Assembly: GCA_021813405.1 (NCBI GenBank)
Contig: JAKAKS010000023.1
Location: 1-63,839, forward strand
DNA from: Nitrospirota bacterium
GTDB taxonomy: Bacteria; Nitrospirota; Thermodesulfovibrionia; Thermodesulfovibrionales; JdFR-88
Direction: 5' to 3'
Length of the DNA: 63,839 bases
Shown here: positions 52,389 to 62,884 of the stretch, piece after piece
Position numbering within the stretch: the stretch's first letter is position 1
Layout: each line of letters opens with the position of its first letter
The notes under the pieces: generated by a model
The model's database searches: none
What the model was told of the DNA's origin: nothing
What the model saw: the letters and a program-made list of their open reading frames with translations, nothing else
Translations under genes and position numbers: made by a program

Positions 52389-55196
52389 ATGGCAATCATA
52401 TTCATAGATGGCAAACCATACCAAGCAAAAGACGGCGTCAGCCTGCTTGACGCCTGTCTTTCGCTTGGGTTTGACGTCCCCTATTTCTGCTGGCATCCTG
52501 CCCTGCATTCCGTTGGGGCGTGCAGGCAGTGCGCGGTAAAGGTGTTCAAGGACGAAAAAGACGCCAAAGGCAAGATAGTGATGTCCTGCATGACCCCGGT
52601 GGCCGACGGCATGAGATTGTCCATAGACGACCCCGAGGCCATAAAATTCCGGGCCTCGGTTATCGAATGGCTTATGCTCAATCACCCGCACGATTGCCCC
52701 GTGTGCGACGAAGGCGGCGAGTGCCATCTTCAGGACATGACGCTCCTGGCCGGCCATGTTTACCGGCGCACCACGCTTAAAAAAAGGACGCATACCAACC
52801 AGGACCTTGGGCCTTTTGTGAATCACGAGATGAACCGCTGCATCCAATGTTACCGCTGCGTCCGCTTCTATAAGGATTACGCAGGCGGAAAGGACCTGGA
52901 CGTGTTTGGCTGCCATGATCATGTTTACTTCGGCAGAAGCCGGGACGGGGCGCTGGAAAGCGAGTTCAGCGGGAACCTGGTGGAAGTTTGCCCCACGGGG
53001 GTATTTACAGACAAGACGTTTAAAAAGCATTACACGCGCAAGTGGGATTTGCAGGCCGCACCCTCCGTATGCGTACATTGCTCACTGGGCTGCAATACCC
53101 TGCCCGGCGAAAGATACGGAACGCTGCGGCGGATAAGAAACCGTTACAACCAATCCGTAAACGGCTATTTCCTGTGCGACAGGGGCCGCTATGGATATGA
53201 ATTCGTAAACAGCAAAATAAGAATTCGCACAGCATCCGTCAAAACAAATGGCGCCGCCCCGGCAGATGAAGCTGCTCCGGAATTGGCCATCAGCGAGATA
53301 CGGAAGAAATTAAACGGAACGCACGAAGGTGGGATAATAGGCATCGGTTCCCCCAGGGCCTCTCTGGAGTCCAATTATGCACTTCGTGAGCTGGTGGGGG
53401 CTGAAAATTTTTACCATGGCGTATCAGACACGGTTTTTAATATGATGGGTGAGATAGTCCGGATTATAAAGGACGGCCCCGTTGCGGCGGCCTCGCTGGA
53501 AGACGCAAGAGAGGCCGATGCCGTGCTGGTGCTTGGAGAAGACGTGTCCAATACAGCTCCGATGCTTGCCCTTGCGCTCAGGCAGGCATCCAGAAATGCG
53601 CCAATGGTCAACCTTGCCAAATTCAAAATACCGCACTGGGACGACGCGGCAGCCAGAAACGCGATACAAAACGAAAAAAGCCCGTTCTTTGTCGCCTCTT
53701 TTACCGGCACCAGGCTGGACGGACTGTCTTCTGAAAAACCTTACCGCGCGGCCCCGGATGACGTGGCCAGGCTGGGGTTTTTAATAGCCCATGAATTGGC
53801 CCCGGAATCGCCCGGCGTGCCAGACGCGAGCGCAGAAGAGAAATCCCTGGCCAGGCGCATTGCCGTGGCGCTCCGGAATTCAAAAAAGCCGCTAATAGTC
53901 TGCGGCACAGGCCCGCAGAGCATTCATATCCTGAGGGCCGCGGCCAACGCCGCATGGGCGCTTAAGCGGGCAGTGCCTGATGCAAGGATTGCGTTTAGCC
54001 TGCCCGGATGCAACAGCATGGGGCTTGCCCTGATGGATTTTCCATCCGGCAGACCGGTCTCTGAAGCCCTCAAGCGGGTGCAGGCCGGAGGCGCCAAGGC
54101 CGTTATAGTGATTGAAAACGAGCTGGATGAGTCCATCGGCAAGGAAGGTGCGGAAGAAATAATGTCGCTGCCCTGCTCCGTGGCAATCGACTTCATTGCC
54201 ACGCGCACCTCGCAACTGGCTGGCGTTGCACTTCCCGCAGCCAGTTTTGCGGAATCACAGGGGACTTTTGTAAATAATGAGGCCAGGGCGCAGCGGTTCT
54301 ATATGGTAATGCAGCCGCAGAACAAAAATATCCATGGGGTATGGAGATGGATAATGGAAATTAAGGCTGCGCTGGGCACTGAAAAACAATGCCCGGAAAT
54401 AGACGCGCTGACGGCAGAACTGGCAAAAAGGATGCCGCAGTTTGCCCCAATTGCGGACCGGGCGTATTTCCCGCCCCCAGGCTTCAGGATAGCCGGGATG
54501 AAGATACCAAGACAGCCGCACCGCTATAGCGGACGGACGGCCATGCACACCAATATTGGAATGGTGGAACCAAAACCTCCGGCAGACACAGGCTCCGCGC
54601 TTTCTTTTTCAATGGAGGGTTTTTATGATGCCTCAAAAAAGCAAAAAATCCCTTCCGCCCTGCTTACGCATTACTGGGCGCCGTTCTGGAATTCCGTGCA
54701 GGCTTTAAATAAATTCCAAAGCGGCACCGGTGGGCCGCTCCTTGGCGGGGAGTCCGGAAAAAGACTGATGGAGCCGTCCGGTTCCGCGCCCGCTTATTTC
54801 ACGGACATCCCGGAAAAACAGAAAAAAGCCCCTGGGCCATCCGGTGCAAACAATAAAGGATTTTTTGCCGTGCCGCTTTATCATGTATTCGGCTCCGAAA
54901 GATTGAGTATGGAGAGCCAGGCCGTTGCAGGCCTTTGCCCCGAAGAGGGGCAGCCGTTTATTGCCGCTTCGCCCAGAACATTAAGCGCGCTGGGTTTAAA
55001 CAAAAGCGATACAATGGAACTGGAGATAGGCGGGGCCGTCTTCGATTTTAAAACCGTGGCGGATGAGGAAATGGCTGAAGGGCTTGCAGGCGTGTTCGTA
55101 CCAAAAAACGCAAACATCGCCGCTGATTTGGCCGGCCTTTATTCAAAGCTTCCGGCCTGGGCGCGTTTTTTAGTGAAAACGGAGCGCAAACAATGA
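52389..55196 (+). CDS. nuoG: NADH-quinone oxidoreductase subunit G with N7 cluster motif
   Basis: 935 residues from the ATG at 52389, four bases after the nuoF stop. An N-terminal ferredoxin domain ([19 protein letters not shown]1b), the N5-type [16 protein letters not shown], the N4 ligands [11 protein letters not shown] and VCPTGVF, then CVHCSLGC followed 27 residues later by Cys (CX2CX3CX27C), the extra N7 cluster of E. coli/Thermus-type NuoG. The rest is a molybdopterin-oxidoreductase-like scaffold without cofactor ligands. Long Ala/Pro-rich C-terminal part. Peripheral arm subunit. Confidence 0.94.
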   Translation: MAIIFIDGKPYQAKDGVSLLDACLSLGFDVPYFCWHPALHSVGACRQCAVKVFKDEKDAKGKIVMSCMTPVADGMRLSIDDPEAIKFRASVIEWLMLNHPHDCPVCDEGGECHLQDMTLLAGHVYRRTTLKKRTHTNQDLGPFVNHEMNRCIQCYRCVRFYKDYAGGKDLDVFGCHDHVYFGRSRDGALESEFSGNLVEVCPTGVFTDKTFKKHYTRKWDLQAAPSVCVHCSLGCNTLPGERYGTLRRIRNRYNQSVNGYFLCDRGRYGYEFVNSKIRIRTASVKTNGAAPADEAAPELAISEIRKKLNGTHEGGIIGIGSPRASLESNYALRELVGAENFYHGVSDTVFNMMGEIVRIIKDGPVAAASLEDAREADAVLVLGEDVSNTAPMLALALRQASRNAPMVNLAKFKIPHWDDAAARNAIQNEKSPFFVASFTGTRLDGLSSEKPYRAAPDDVARLGFLIAHELAPESPGVPDASAEEKSLARRIAVALRNSKKPLIVCGTGPQSIHILRAAANAAWALKRAVPDARIAFSLPGCNSMGLALMDFPSGRPVSEALKRVQAGGAKAVIVIENELDESIGKEGAEEIMSLPCSVAIDFIATRTSQLAGVALPAASFAESQGTFVNNEARAQRFYMVMQPQNKNIHGVWRWIMEIKAALGTEKQCPEIDALTAELAKRMPQFAPIADRAYFPPPGFRIAGMKIPRQPHRYSGRTAMHTNIGMVEPKPPADTGSALSFSMEGFYDASKKQKIPSALLTHYWAPFWNSVQALNKFQSGTGGPLLGGESGKRLMEPSGSAPAYFTDIPEKQKKAPGPSGANNKGFFAVPLYHVFGSERLSMESQAVAGLCPEEGQPFIAASPRTLSALGLNKSDTMELEIGGAVFDFKTVADEEMAEGLAGVFVPKNANIAADLAGLYSKLPAWARFLVKTERKQ

Positions 55197-56143
55197 GCAC
55201 CCTGCAATATCTTATATTGATACCGGGGCTTATCTTTGTATTGATGTCTGTGGCCTCCGGGCTTATATGGCTTGAAAGAAGGCTGCTTGGAATCTGGCAG
55301 GACAGGTACGGGCCAAACCGGGTGGGGCCGTTTGGCATTCTTCAGGTGCTGGCGGATATCCTGAAGGTGTTTACAAAAGAGGACTGGGTGCCGCCGTTTG
55401 CGGACAAGCCGGTCTTTATTATTGCACCGGCCATTATAGTTGTTACGGTGCTTATAACCTTTGCCGTGGTGCCGTTTGGGCCGCGCGCCGGGCTGGCGGA
55501 TTTAAATATTGGGCTGCTCTTCTTCCTTGCGATGTCCTCTTTGGGCGTTTACAGCGTGGCGCTTGCGGGCTGGGCCTCGGACAGCAAGTATTCGCTTCTG
55601 GGCGGGCTGCGGGCGTCGGCCCAGATGATCAGCTACGAGGTTTTCATGGGGCTGTCGCTGATGGGGGTGGTAATGCTGGCAGGCTCCTTCAACTTAAGGA
55701 CGATTGTGCTGGCCCAAAAGCACATGTGGAACATCGTGCCGCAGTTTTTAGGCTTTATCATATTCATGATAGCGGGCATAGCCGAAACGCACAGGCTTCC
55801 TTTTGACCTGCCCGAGGCCGAAAGCGAGCTGGTGGCCGGCTTCCATTCGGAATACTCCGGCATGAAATTCGGCATGTTCTTTCTGGGGGAATATTTCGGG
55901 ATAACGCTGATATCGGCAATGATGACCACCCTGTTTCTTGGCGGATGGTTTGGGCCGGTGCTGCCGCCCATAGTGTGGTTTGCCGTAAAGACGCTTGCGT
56001 TCATCTGCTTTTTCATACTGTTGCGGGCAACGCTGCCCAGGCCGCGGTACGACCAGTTGATGTCGTTTGGATGGAAGGCAATGTTTCCGCTGTCACTTGT
56101 AAACCTGCTTGTGACGGGCGGGCTGATACTGGCAGGCAGATGA
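55193..56143 (+). CDS. nuoH: NADH-quinone oxidoreductase subunit H
   Basis: 316 residues with eight or so membrane helices. Typical blocks: [33 protein letters not shown], the [21 protein letters not shown] segment and the [15 protein letters not shown] helix. NuoH forms the membrane part of the quinone site. Overlaps nuoG by 4 nt. Confidence 0.96.
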   Translation: MSTLQYLILIPGLIFVLMSVASGLIWLERRLLGIWQDRYGPNRVGPFGILQVLADILKVFTKEDWVPPFADKPVFIIAPAIIVVTVLITFAVVPFGPRAGLADLNIGLLFFLAMSSLGVYSVALAGWASDSKYSLLGGLRASAQMISYEVFMGLSLMGVVMLAGSFNLRTIVLAQKHMWNIVPQFLGFIIFMIAGIAETHRLPFDLPEAESELVAGFHSEYSGMKFGMFFLGEYFGITLISAMMTTLFLGGWFGPVLPPIVWFAVKTLAFICFFILLRATLPRPRYDQLMSFGWKAMFPLSLVNLLVTGGLILAGR

Positions 56144-56156
56144 GAGGGGAAAACAC

Positions 56157-56672
56157 TTGCTGGCATTATTAAGGGCACTATGGCTGATTTTACTGCACAC
56201 CTTCAAAAAACGGGTGACGGTGCAATACCCGGAGCGGAAAGCCTATGTGCCCCCAAGATGGCGGGGCAGGATAATACTGTCGCGAGACCCGGACGGCGGC
56301 GAAAGGTGCGTGGCCTGCTGCCTTTGCGCCGTTGCCTGCCCGGTGGACTGCATAGCCCTGCAAGCAACTGAGGACAAAACCGGCAGGCGCTATCCGGAAA
56401 CGTTCAGGATAAATTTCTCCAGGTGCATATTCTGCGGCTATTGCGAGGAGGCTTGCCCAACCTATGCCATACAGCTTACAACCGATTACGAGATGGGCGA
56501 GTACCGGCGGGCAAACCTTGTATATGAAAAGGAAGACCTCCTCATAAGCGGCCAGGGAAAATACCCCGGCTATAATTTTTACCGTGTTGCCGGGCTTGAA
56601 ATCGGCGGCAAAGCCAAGGGCGAGGCCGAAAACGAGCGCCCGCCGGTTGACGTAAGGGGGCTTCTGCCATGA
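56157..56672 (+). CDS. nuoI: NADH-quinone oxidoreductase subunit I
   Basis: 171 residues with two 4Fe-4S ferredoxin motifs for N6a and N6b: [15 protein letters not shown] and [15 protein letters not shown]. The frame starts at TTG 56157 after GAGAGGGG, a rare but well-placed start that retains the N-terminal amphipathic helix [13 protein letters not shown]. It links the peripheral arm clusters to NuoB. Overlaps nuoJ by 4 nt. Confidence 0.94.
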   Translation: MLALLRALWLILLHTFKKRVTVQYPERKAYVPPRWRGRIILSRDPDGGERCVACCLCAVACPVDCIALQATEDKTGRRYPETFRINFSRCIFCGYCEEACPTYAIQLTTDYEMGEYRRANLVYEKEDLLISGQGKYPGYNFYRVAGLEIGGKAKGEAENERPPVDVRGLLP

Positions 56673-57199
56673 CCACGTCCTTCTATCTGGCGGCTGCGGT
56701 GGCCCTTGCCTCCACCCTGATGGTGATAACCAGGGCCAGGATAATCCATGCGCTCCTGTATTTCATAATTTCACTTTTTTCGGTTTCGATAATGTTTTTT
56801 GCAGCTGGGGCCCCGTTTGCAGCCGCCCTGGAGGTAATCATATATGCGGGCGCGATAATGGTACTTTTCCTGTTTATTATAATGATACTTAACCTTGGCG
56901 CGGAGGCCGCCGCGCAGGAGAGGCAATGGCTTACGCCCGGCATCTGGCTTGGCCCTTCGATGCTGGCGCTCATCCTGATTGCGGACCTGGCATTTTTAAT
57001 AAGCCGCGGCGGGGGGTATGCAAACGGTCTTTATGCAGTCACAGTACAGCCAAAGGACGTTGGCATTGCGCTCTATGGCCCTTATCTTTTAGGTGTGGAG
57101 CTTGCATCGCTGCTGCTTCTGGCAGGGCTGATTGGGGCACTGCACCTTGCAAGAAGAAACGTGCCGGAGGAAGGTGAAGATGGCACCGGTATCAATTGA
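56669..57199 (+). CDS. nuoJ: NADH-quinone oxidoreductase subunit J
   Basis: 176 residues with five membrane helices; the conserved third helix reads [18 protein letters not shown], the pi-bulge region of NuoJ. A C-terminal charged stretch overlaps nuoK by 20 nt. Part of the proton-translocating membrane arm. Confidence 0.94.
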   Translation: MTTSFYLAAAVALASTLMVITRARIIHALLYFIISLFSVSIMFFAAGAPFAAALEVIIYAGAIMVLFLFIIMILNLGAEAAAQERQWLTPGIWLGPSMLALILIADLAFLISRGGGYANGLYAVTVQPKDVGIALYGPYLLGVELASLLLLAGLIGALHLARRNVPEEGEDGTGIN

Positions 57200-57488
57200 C
57201 AACGGGCTGATGGTGGCCTGGGCGCTTTTTGTGCTGGGGTTTATTGGCGTGCTGGTACGCAGGGACCTTGTATTTGTGCTGATGTCCATAGAAGTGATGC
57301 TTAATGCCGCAGGACTTGCCTTCATACTGGCCGGGGCAAAATGGGGAAAGCCGGACGGGCAGGTGATGTTTATTTTCATACTGGCCACTGCGGCGGCCGA
57401 GGTGGCCCTTGGGCTTGGGCTGGTGCTGCGCTTCCATCATAAATTCAAAACACTGGATACTGACGCGGCCAGCAAGATGAGAGGCTGA
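57180..57488 (+). CDS. nuoK: NADH-quinone oxidoreductase subunit K
   Basis: 102 residues, three helices. The conserved Glu residues lie in [16 protein letters not shown] and the later [14 protein letters not shown]. Start at 57180 is preceded by GGAAGGTGAAG within the nuoJ end. Antiporter-like small subunit (MrpC type). Ends in TGATG shared with nuoL. Confidence 0.94.
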   Translation: MAPVSIDNGLMVAWALFVLGFIGVLVRRDLVFVLMSIEVMLNAAGLAFILAGAKWGKPDGQVMFIFILATAAAEVALGLGLVLRFHHKFKTLDTDAASKMRG

Positions 57489-59356
57489 TGGAAAATTTAT
57501 TCTTCCTGATTCCGGCCTTGCCCATTCTGGGGTTCATTGCGCTTGCGCTTTTTGGCAGGCGCATGAGCGCCGGGGCCATACGGACAATGGGCGTGGGCTC
57601 AATCGGCTTTTCTTTGCTCTGCGCCCTGGCATCCGCCGGACAGTTTTTAAACGCATTCCAGGCCGGCAGGCCATGGGTGCAAACATTATGGCAATGGTTT
57701 GCGGTGCCAGGGCTTGCGGTCTCGGTAAGCCTGAAGCTGGATTCGCTCTCGCTTATCATGGCCCTGGTTGTTGTATTTGTAAGTTTTCTTATCCACGTCT
57801 ATTCCGCATGGTACATGGATGGCGACGAGGAGTACGGAAGGTTCTTTGCCTGGATGAACCTGTTTACCGGGGCCATGCTCACGCTTGTTCTGGCCGGCGA
57901 CATTCTGCTTTTGTACCTGGGATGGGAGGGCGTGGGGCTTTGCAGCTATCTGCTTATCGGGTTTTGGTACAAGGAGCCTGCAAACGCGCGGGCTGCAATA
58001 AAGGCCTTTATAGTAACCAGGGTTGGCGACACGGCCTTTCTTATCGGGCTGTTTCTTATAGCGCTGAAAACCGGGACTCTGGATATAGCGCAGGCATCCA
58101 CAAGCATTGGCGCCATGAAGGCAAGCGGGCTGCCAACGCTGATAGCCATGCTTCTTCTTGGAGGGGCGGTTGGCAAATCGGCCCAGCTTCCGCTTCAGAC
58201 ATGGCTTCCGGACGCGATGGCGGGCCCTACCCCGGTCAGCGCGCTGATACACGCCGCCACTATGGTGACGGCCGGCGTATACCTGATAGCCCGCATGAAT
58301 GCCTTTTTCGTCCTGTCGCCCGTAGCAATGGAGGCAGTGGCGGCAATCGGCGCGCTTACCCTTTTTCTGGCCGCCGTAAGCGCGCTATTCCAGACTGATA
58401 TAAAAAGGATGCTTGCATATTCGACAATGAGCCAGATAGGCTACATGTTCCTGGGGCTGGGCGTGGGGGCCTGGTCCGCATCGTTGTTCCATTTTATGAC
58501 GCACGCTTTTTTCAAGGCGCTGCTCTTCATGTCGGCAGGCGTAATCATAAAAGCCATGCACGAGGAGCACGATATCTTCAAAATAAGAAAAAAACTGCTG
58601 TCCGGCACGGCGTTCCCGGTCCCTCCAATTGCGTTCTGGAGTTTTTTAACAGGCGGGGCGGCGCTTGCCGCATTGCCCTTTATTACATCCGGGGCGTATA
58701 GCAAGGACATGATAATATCTGGCGCCTGGACCTCCGGCCATGTTTGGGTGTGGGCGCTGGCATTGGCAGGCTCGTTTCTTACCGGGCTTTATACGTTCCG
58801 GGTATTTTTTACCGTGTTTGCCGGGACCGGGCAATCTGTTTATTCATTTGGCGGCAAGAGGAATTTACTTGTTTTAATTCCGCTTGCGGTTCTTTCCGTA
58901 TTCTCGGTAGTGGCCGGATATATAAAGTCAAACATTATTCCCTTCTTGGGTATGGTTTTGCCCGCAGTTGCCCCTGTGAAGGGCGAACCATTCATCGTAT
59001 ATATTGCGCCAATGCTTCTTCCTCTGATAGGCATCGCACTTGCGTGGCTGCTTTATTCGCCGCGCGCCAAGGCAACTGCGCTAAAGGCCTGGGCAGAGGC
59101 TGCTCCACTTTCCGGCTTTTTCCTCAGGGGATGGGATTTTGACCGGCTTTATGATTTTCTTATCATCAGGCCGTACAAATTTGCGGGCCGGTTGATACAG
59201 ACGGACCCTGTGGACCTTATCTATTCCCTAATTGCCGTGATAAGCGGATTGTTCCATTTTGTGCTGGGGACGTCGCAGACCGGAAAGATAAGGCTGTACG
59301 CGGCCCTGATAGGCATAGGGACGGCAATTATCATTACATGGGCGGTGCTGTTTTGA
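57488..59356 (+). CDS. nuoL: NADH-quinone oxidoreductase subunit L
   Basis: 622 residues, antiporter-like subunit with about 14 or more helices and the lateral helix at its C-terminus. Signatures: GWEGVGLCSYLLIGFW, LQTWLPDAMAGPTPVSALIHAATM, and SQIGYMFLGLG. Key Glu in WEGVG and Lys/His residues for proton transfer are retained. Start and stop are both TGATG overlaps with neighbours. Confidence 0.96.
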   Translation: MENLFFLIPALPILGFIALALFGRRMSAGAIRTMGVGSIGFSLLCALASAGQFLNAFQAGRPWVQTLWQWFAVPGLAVSVSLKLDSLSLIMALVVVFVSFLIHVYSAWYMDGDEEYGRFFAWMNLFTGAMLTLVLAGDILLLYLGWEGVGLCSYLLIGFWYKEPANARAAIKAFIVTRVGDTAFLIGLFLIALKTGTLDIAQASTSIGAMKASGLPTLIAMLLLGGAVGKSAQLPLQTWLPDAMAGPTPVSALIHAATMVTAGVYLIARMNAFFVLSPVAMEAVAAIGALTLFLAAVSALFQTDIKRMLAYSTMSQIGYMFLGLGVGAWSASLFHFMTHAFFKALLFMSAGVIIKAMHEEHDIFKIRKKLLSGTAFPVPPIAFWSFLTGGAALAALPFITSGAYSKDMIISGAWTSGHVWVWALALAGSFLTGLYTFRVFFTVFAGTGQSVYSFGGKRNLLVLIPLAVLSVFSVVAGYIKSNIIPFLGMVLPAVAPVKGEPFIVYIAPMLLPLIGIALAWLLYSPRAKATALKAWAEAAPLSGFFLRGWDFDRLYDFLIIRPYKFAGRLIQTDPVDLIYSLIAVISGLFHFVLGTSQTGKIRLYAALIGIGTAIIITWAVLF

Positions 59357-61011
59357 TGCTTGCATTGCTGATAGCGGCGCTTCTGGCAGGCGGCCTGCTG
59401 GCCTGGATGGCGGGGCGCGTTAAACCCCTGTACGCCAGGCTGGTATCCCTGGCTTCGCTTGCCGCGGCCGCGGCGCTTTGGGCCGTCACTTTTGCGCTAA
59501 ATATTTCCAGCCTTGGCAAGGGCCAATTCATATCAGGGTTCAAGGCGGCATGGATACCGCAGATTGGCGTGAACATACACTTTGCAGCAGACGGGCTTAG
59601 CATGGCCTTTGTGGCGCTTACCATCGTCCTGGGGGTTGTTGCCGTATTCAGCTCCTGGAGCGAGATAGAAGAGCGGACCGGTTTTTTCCATTTCAACCTG
59701 ATGTGGGTGCTTGCCGGCGTTGCCGGCGTGTTCCTTTCATTCGACATGTTCCTTTTTTACTTTTTCTGGGAGATGATGCTTATCCCGATGTATTTCCTTA
59801 TTGCCGTCTGGGGGCACGAGAAAAAGACCTATGCCTCCATAAAATTCTTCATTTTCACACAGGCAAGCGGGCTTCTGATGCTTATGTCCATACTGGCGCT
59901 GTTCTATTTTCACGGCAGGGCCACGGGCAATTTCACGTTCGACTATTTCACGCTTCTGGCGGACAAGGCCAAGCCTTATTTTGGCGCAGGCACCGCGTTT
60001 ATCGTGATGCTTGGGTTTTTTACGGCGTTTGCTGTAAAACTGCCTGCATTTCCGTTCCATAGCTGGCTTCCGGACGCGCACACGGAGGCGCCAACGGCGG
60101 GCAGCATAGTGCTTGCCGGTTTGCTTCTTAAAACAGGCGGCTACGGGCTTATAAGGTTTGTGCTCCCTTTTTTCCCGGATGCTTCCGCCCGGTTTGCCCC
60201 GGTTGCGCTTGCGCTTGGAGTAGCGGGCGTGCTGTATGGCGCGGTGCTGGCATTTGCCCAGCAGGATTTAAAGCGGCTGATAGCGGACACCAGCATAAGC
60301 CACATGGGGTTTGTGCTGATAGGGATTTACGCCCTTAACCCTGTGGCATTAAACGGCGCCTTTATTGAAATGATAGCGCATGGCATAAGCACGGGCATGC
60401 TCTTTTTCATCGCTGGAACACTTGCCGGGCGGGTAGGCACAAGGGACATGTCACGGATGAGCAAGGCCGCAAACGGGCTGCCGCTGTGGTCCGTAATGCC
60501 GCGGCTTGGCTCCGTTGGGATAATTTTTGCGCTTGCCTCCATGGGATTGCCCGGCACGGGCAATTTTGTTGGCGAATTCCTGGCCCTGCTAGGCGCGTTT
60601 GCCTCCTCACCGGTTATCGCCATTACAGGCTCCCTTGGGTTGATAGCTGCAACGGCCTATTCTCTCCGGATGATAAGGAAGGCATTTTTTGAGGGCTCAA
60701 AGCCCACGGAACCGGCAGGCGTGAGAATAACGGATTTTAACGCAAGGGAGGCCGCTGTATCGGCAGTGATGATACTTGCAATTGTGTGGCTTGGGGTTTA
60801 TCCCCAGCCTGTCATCAACACGGCAGGACCTGTGCTGGCCAGGCTTATTCCAACATCTGCGAGCGCCGCCCCAGGCCGGCAGGCCGGTTACATCCCCGGC
60901 GGCGGGGCCGTGCAGCCGTGCCATAACTTTACAAAATGCAGCTTGAAAACCACGCCATCAGGCTTTGCGGCCGTATTTGGCAAAGGAACAAAATGGGCGC
61001 CAGGGAACTGA
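59356..61011 (+). CDS. nuoM: NADH-quinone oxidoreductase subunit M with an atypical C-terminus
   Basis: 551 residues from the ATG at 59356, sharing bases with the nuoL stop. Signatures: FFWEMMLIPMYFLIAVWG, PAFPFHSWLPDAHTEAPTAGS and DTSISHMGFVLIG. The final ~45 residues (from about SASAAPGRQAG to KGTKWAPGN) are polar, Gly/Pro-rich and unlike NuoM, and overlap the start of nuoN; a small frameshift near the end is possible. Proton-pumping antiporter-like subunit. Confidence 0.94.
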   Translation: MLALLIAALLAGGLLAWMAGRVKPLYARLVSLASLAAAAALWAVTFALNISSLGKGQFISGFKAAWIPQIGVNIHFAADGLSMAFVALTIVLGVVAVFSSWSEIEERTGFFHFNLMWVLAGVAGVFLSFDMFLFYFFWEMMLIPMYFLIAVWGHEKKTYASIKFFIFTQASGLLMLMSILALFYFHGRATGNFTFDYFTLLADKAKPYFGAGTAFIVMLGFFTAFAVKLPAFPFHSWLPDAHTEAPTAGSIVLAGLLLKTGGYGLIRFVLPFFPDASARFAPVALALGVAGVLYGAVLAFAQQDLKRLIADTSISHMGFVLIGIYALNPVALNGAFIEMIAHGISTGMLFFIAGTLAGRVGTRDMSRMSKAANGLPLWSVMPRLGSVGIIFALASMGLPGTGNFVGEFLALLGAFASSPVIAITGSLGLIAATAYSLRMIRKAFFEGSKPTEPAGVRITDFNAREAAVSAVMILAIVWLGVYPQPVINTAGPVLARLIPTSASAAPGRQAGYIPGGGAVQPCHNFTKCSLKTTPSGFAAVFGKGTKWAPGN

Positions 61012-62426
61012 TAGCGCTTTTGCCAATAATACTGATCTCAGTTTCAGCCGTGCTGGCGATGCTTGCCACAGCCTTCATCAAATCCGAATCGGCCCCGGCG
61101 TACGTAAGTGCAATCGGGTTTGTGATAGCTTTCATTTCATTGTTCGTTGCTTATCCGGAGCTGCCCAGGGCTGTAACGCCGCTGCTTATAATGGACTACT
61201 TTTCATATTTTTATATCGGGCTTATAATCCTTGCCGGGCTGGCCGTTAGCCTGCTAGCCTATCCGGATTTCAAAAAAAGAGGGGTCCGGCAGGGCGAGTT
61301 TCACGTGCTTTTGCTTCTGTCCGTGGCCGGATCGGCAACGTTGGCCGCAAGCGCCCATTTTGCCTCTTTCCTTTTGGGATTGGAGATTTTGAGCGTTTCG
61401 CTTTATGCGATGATAGCTTACGACAGGCCCGATATCAAGGGGCTGGAGGCGGGCACAAAATACCTGGTGCTTGCGTCGGTGTCGGCCGCGTTTCTTTTCT
61501 TCGGGATGGCTATGGTATATGCCGGAGTTGGGACAATGGACCTGGCGGGCATTGCCGTAAACGGGATTGGCGGCAGCATCTCCGCGCTTGCGGGCATCGC
61601 TATGATCCTTGTGGGTATAGGTTTCAAGCTGGCGCTGGTGCCCTTCCATATGTGGACCCCCGATGTTTACGAGGGCGCGCCATCTCCGGTTACCGCTTTT
61701 GTGGCAAGCGCATCAAAGGGGGCGGTTTTTGCGCTGGTGCTAAGGTATTTCACCCAGGCGGGAATACATGACACCGGCGCGCTTGCCTATGTGCTTCTGG
61801 CTGTTTCGATAGCATCAATGTTCATTGGCAATCTCCTGGCGCTTTTGCAGGAGAATTTGAAGCGGCTGCTTGCATATTCCTCAATAGCCCACCTGGGATA
61901 TTTATTGCTGCTGATAGCTGCGGGAGGACGCGGGGCTTTCATAGCAGGCGGATATTACCTGGCAGCTTATTTCGCGGCGATTATAGGGGCTTTCGGCATT
62001 ATCTCCGCGCTTAGCACGGGACGAAAAGAGCCCAGGATGCTTGACGATATCCGCGGCCTTGCCTGGGAAAGCCCCTGGCTGGCGGGGTTTTTGTCTGCTA
62101 TGCTGCTGTCGCTGGCGGGCATCCCCCTTACAGCCGGTTTTATAGCCAAGTTCTATATCATATCGCTGGGGATATCAAAGGCAATGTGGTGGCCGGTAAT
62201 CATGCTTATAATAAACAGCGTGATAGGGCTTGCCTATTATCTGCGGGTAATCGCGGCCGTTTATGAAAGGCCGCAAAAAGAGCTATTCAACGCCATGCAA
62301 ACCGGCGCAGAGGCAGGGAAAATATCCTTAATAAGCGGTGGCGTGCTCGCAGTGCTTTCCGTCATTACAGTTATCCTTGGAATATACCCACCCCTTCTTC
62401 TAAAAATAATAGAACGAACTCTGTAA
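60993..62426 (+). CDS. nuoN: NADH-quinone oxidoreductase subunit N
   Basis: 477 residues from the ATG at 60993 (MGARELIALLPI). Antiporter-like helices with FLLGLEILSVSLYAMIAYDR, VGIGFKLALVPFHMWTPDVYEGAPSPVTAFVAS and SSIAHLGYLLLL. Earlier in-frame starts would give polar, non-conserved N-termini inside nuoM. Last nuo gene; a tandem AGTTCTGGCC decamer (62431-62450) follows but no strong terminator. Confidence 0.95.
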   Translation: MGARELIALLPIILISVSAVLAMLATAFIKSESAPAYVSAIGFVIAFISLFVAYPELPRAVTPLLIMDYFSYFYIGLIILAGLAVSLLAYPDFKKRGVRQGEFHVLLLLSVAGSATLAASAHFASFLLGLEILSVSLYAMIAYDRPDIKGLEAGTKYLVLASVSAAFLFFGMAMVYAGVGTMDLAGIAVNGIGGSISALAGIAMILVGIGFKLALVPFHMWTPDVYEGAPSPVTAFVASASKGAVFALVLRYFTQAGIHDTGALAYVLLAVSIASMFIGNLLALLQENLKRLLAYSSIAHLGYLLLLIAAGGRGAFIAGGYYLAAYFAAIIGAFGIISALSTGRKEPRMLDDIRGLAWESPWLAGFLSAMLLSLAGIPLTAGFIAKFYIISLGISKAMWWPVIMLIINSVIGLAYYLRVIAAVYERPQKELFNAMQTGAEAGKISLISGGVLAVLSVITVILGIYPPLLLKIIERTL

Positions 62427-62512
62427 CCCCAGTTCTGGCCAGTTCTGGCCAGACAATTTGACCAGGTCTCCAATGATGATTTAAAATTATCGCTGGCAGT
62501 TTCGTCCGGAAA

Positions 62513-62587
62513 GCCGGGGTAGCTCAGTGGCAGAGCAGCTGATTCGTAATCAGCAGGTCGTGAGTTCAACCCTCATCCCCGGCTCCA
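62513..62587 (+). tRNA. tRNA-Thr (anticodon CGT)
   Basis: 75 nt including encoded CCA. Acceptor GCCGGGG pairs perfectly with CCCCGGC; D-arm GCTCAGTGGCAGAGC; anticodon stem GCTGA/TCAGC with loop TTCGTAA, anticodon CGT; T-arm with GTTCAAC. The discriminator is T. A strong terminator follows directly. Confidence 0.95.
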
Positions 62588-62598
62588 TTTAAAATTCA

Positions 62599-62635
62599 GG
62601 GATTTCAGGGGGTTTTCCCCTGAAATCCCTTTTTT
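62599..62635 (+). terminator. Intrinsic terminator after tRNA-Thr
   Basis: GGGATTTCAGGGG pairs with CCCCTGAAATCCC (13 bp, loop of about five bases), followed by TTTTTT. Confidence 0.93.
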
Positions 62636-62847
62636 CATGCCTTCCGTAAAATGAGGGAAAATGGCGCAAAATACCCCCTTTTTGTAAGCAAAATGCACTC
62701 ACCCCATCTTCCCCTAGGGTAAACAAGATTTAATTAAAGCAATTGAGGAAATTGAATCACCATCGGCGGAATCGTCCGGGGCGTCGCCAACCTGATGCCA
62801 ACAGCCTAGCAGGTTTGTCACCTTTCTACTTCTACCTAACATTTAGC

Positions 62848-62875
62848 TTTACAAGCCTTGCATCTATCTTATAAT
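62848..62875 (+). promoter_or_regulatory. Near-consensus promoter of the deaminase gene
   Basis: TTTACA (62848-62853), 16-nt spacer, TATAAT (62870-62875). Transcription would start near 62882, about three bases before the ATG at 62885, implying a leaderless or nearly leaderless mRNA; no SD can fit. Confidence 0.6.
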
Positions 62876-62884
62876 GTATTCGAA

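Noticed and set aside
62427-62460. Terminator formed by the repeated AGTTCTGGCC after nuoN
   Set aside because: The decamers are direct repeats with only short internal GGCC pairing and no T-run.
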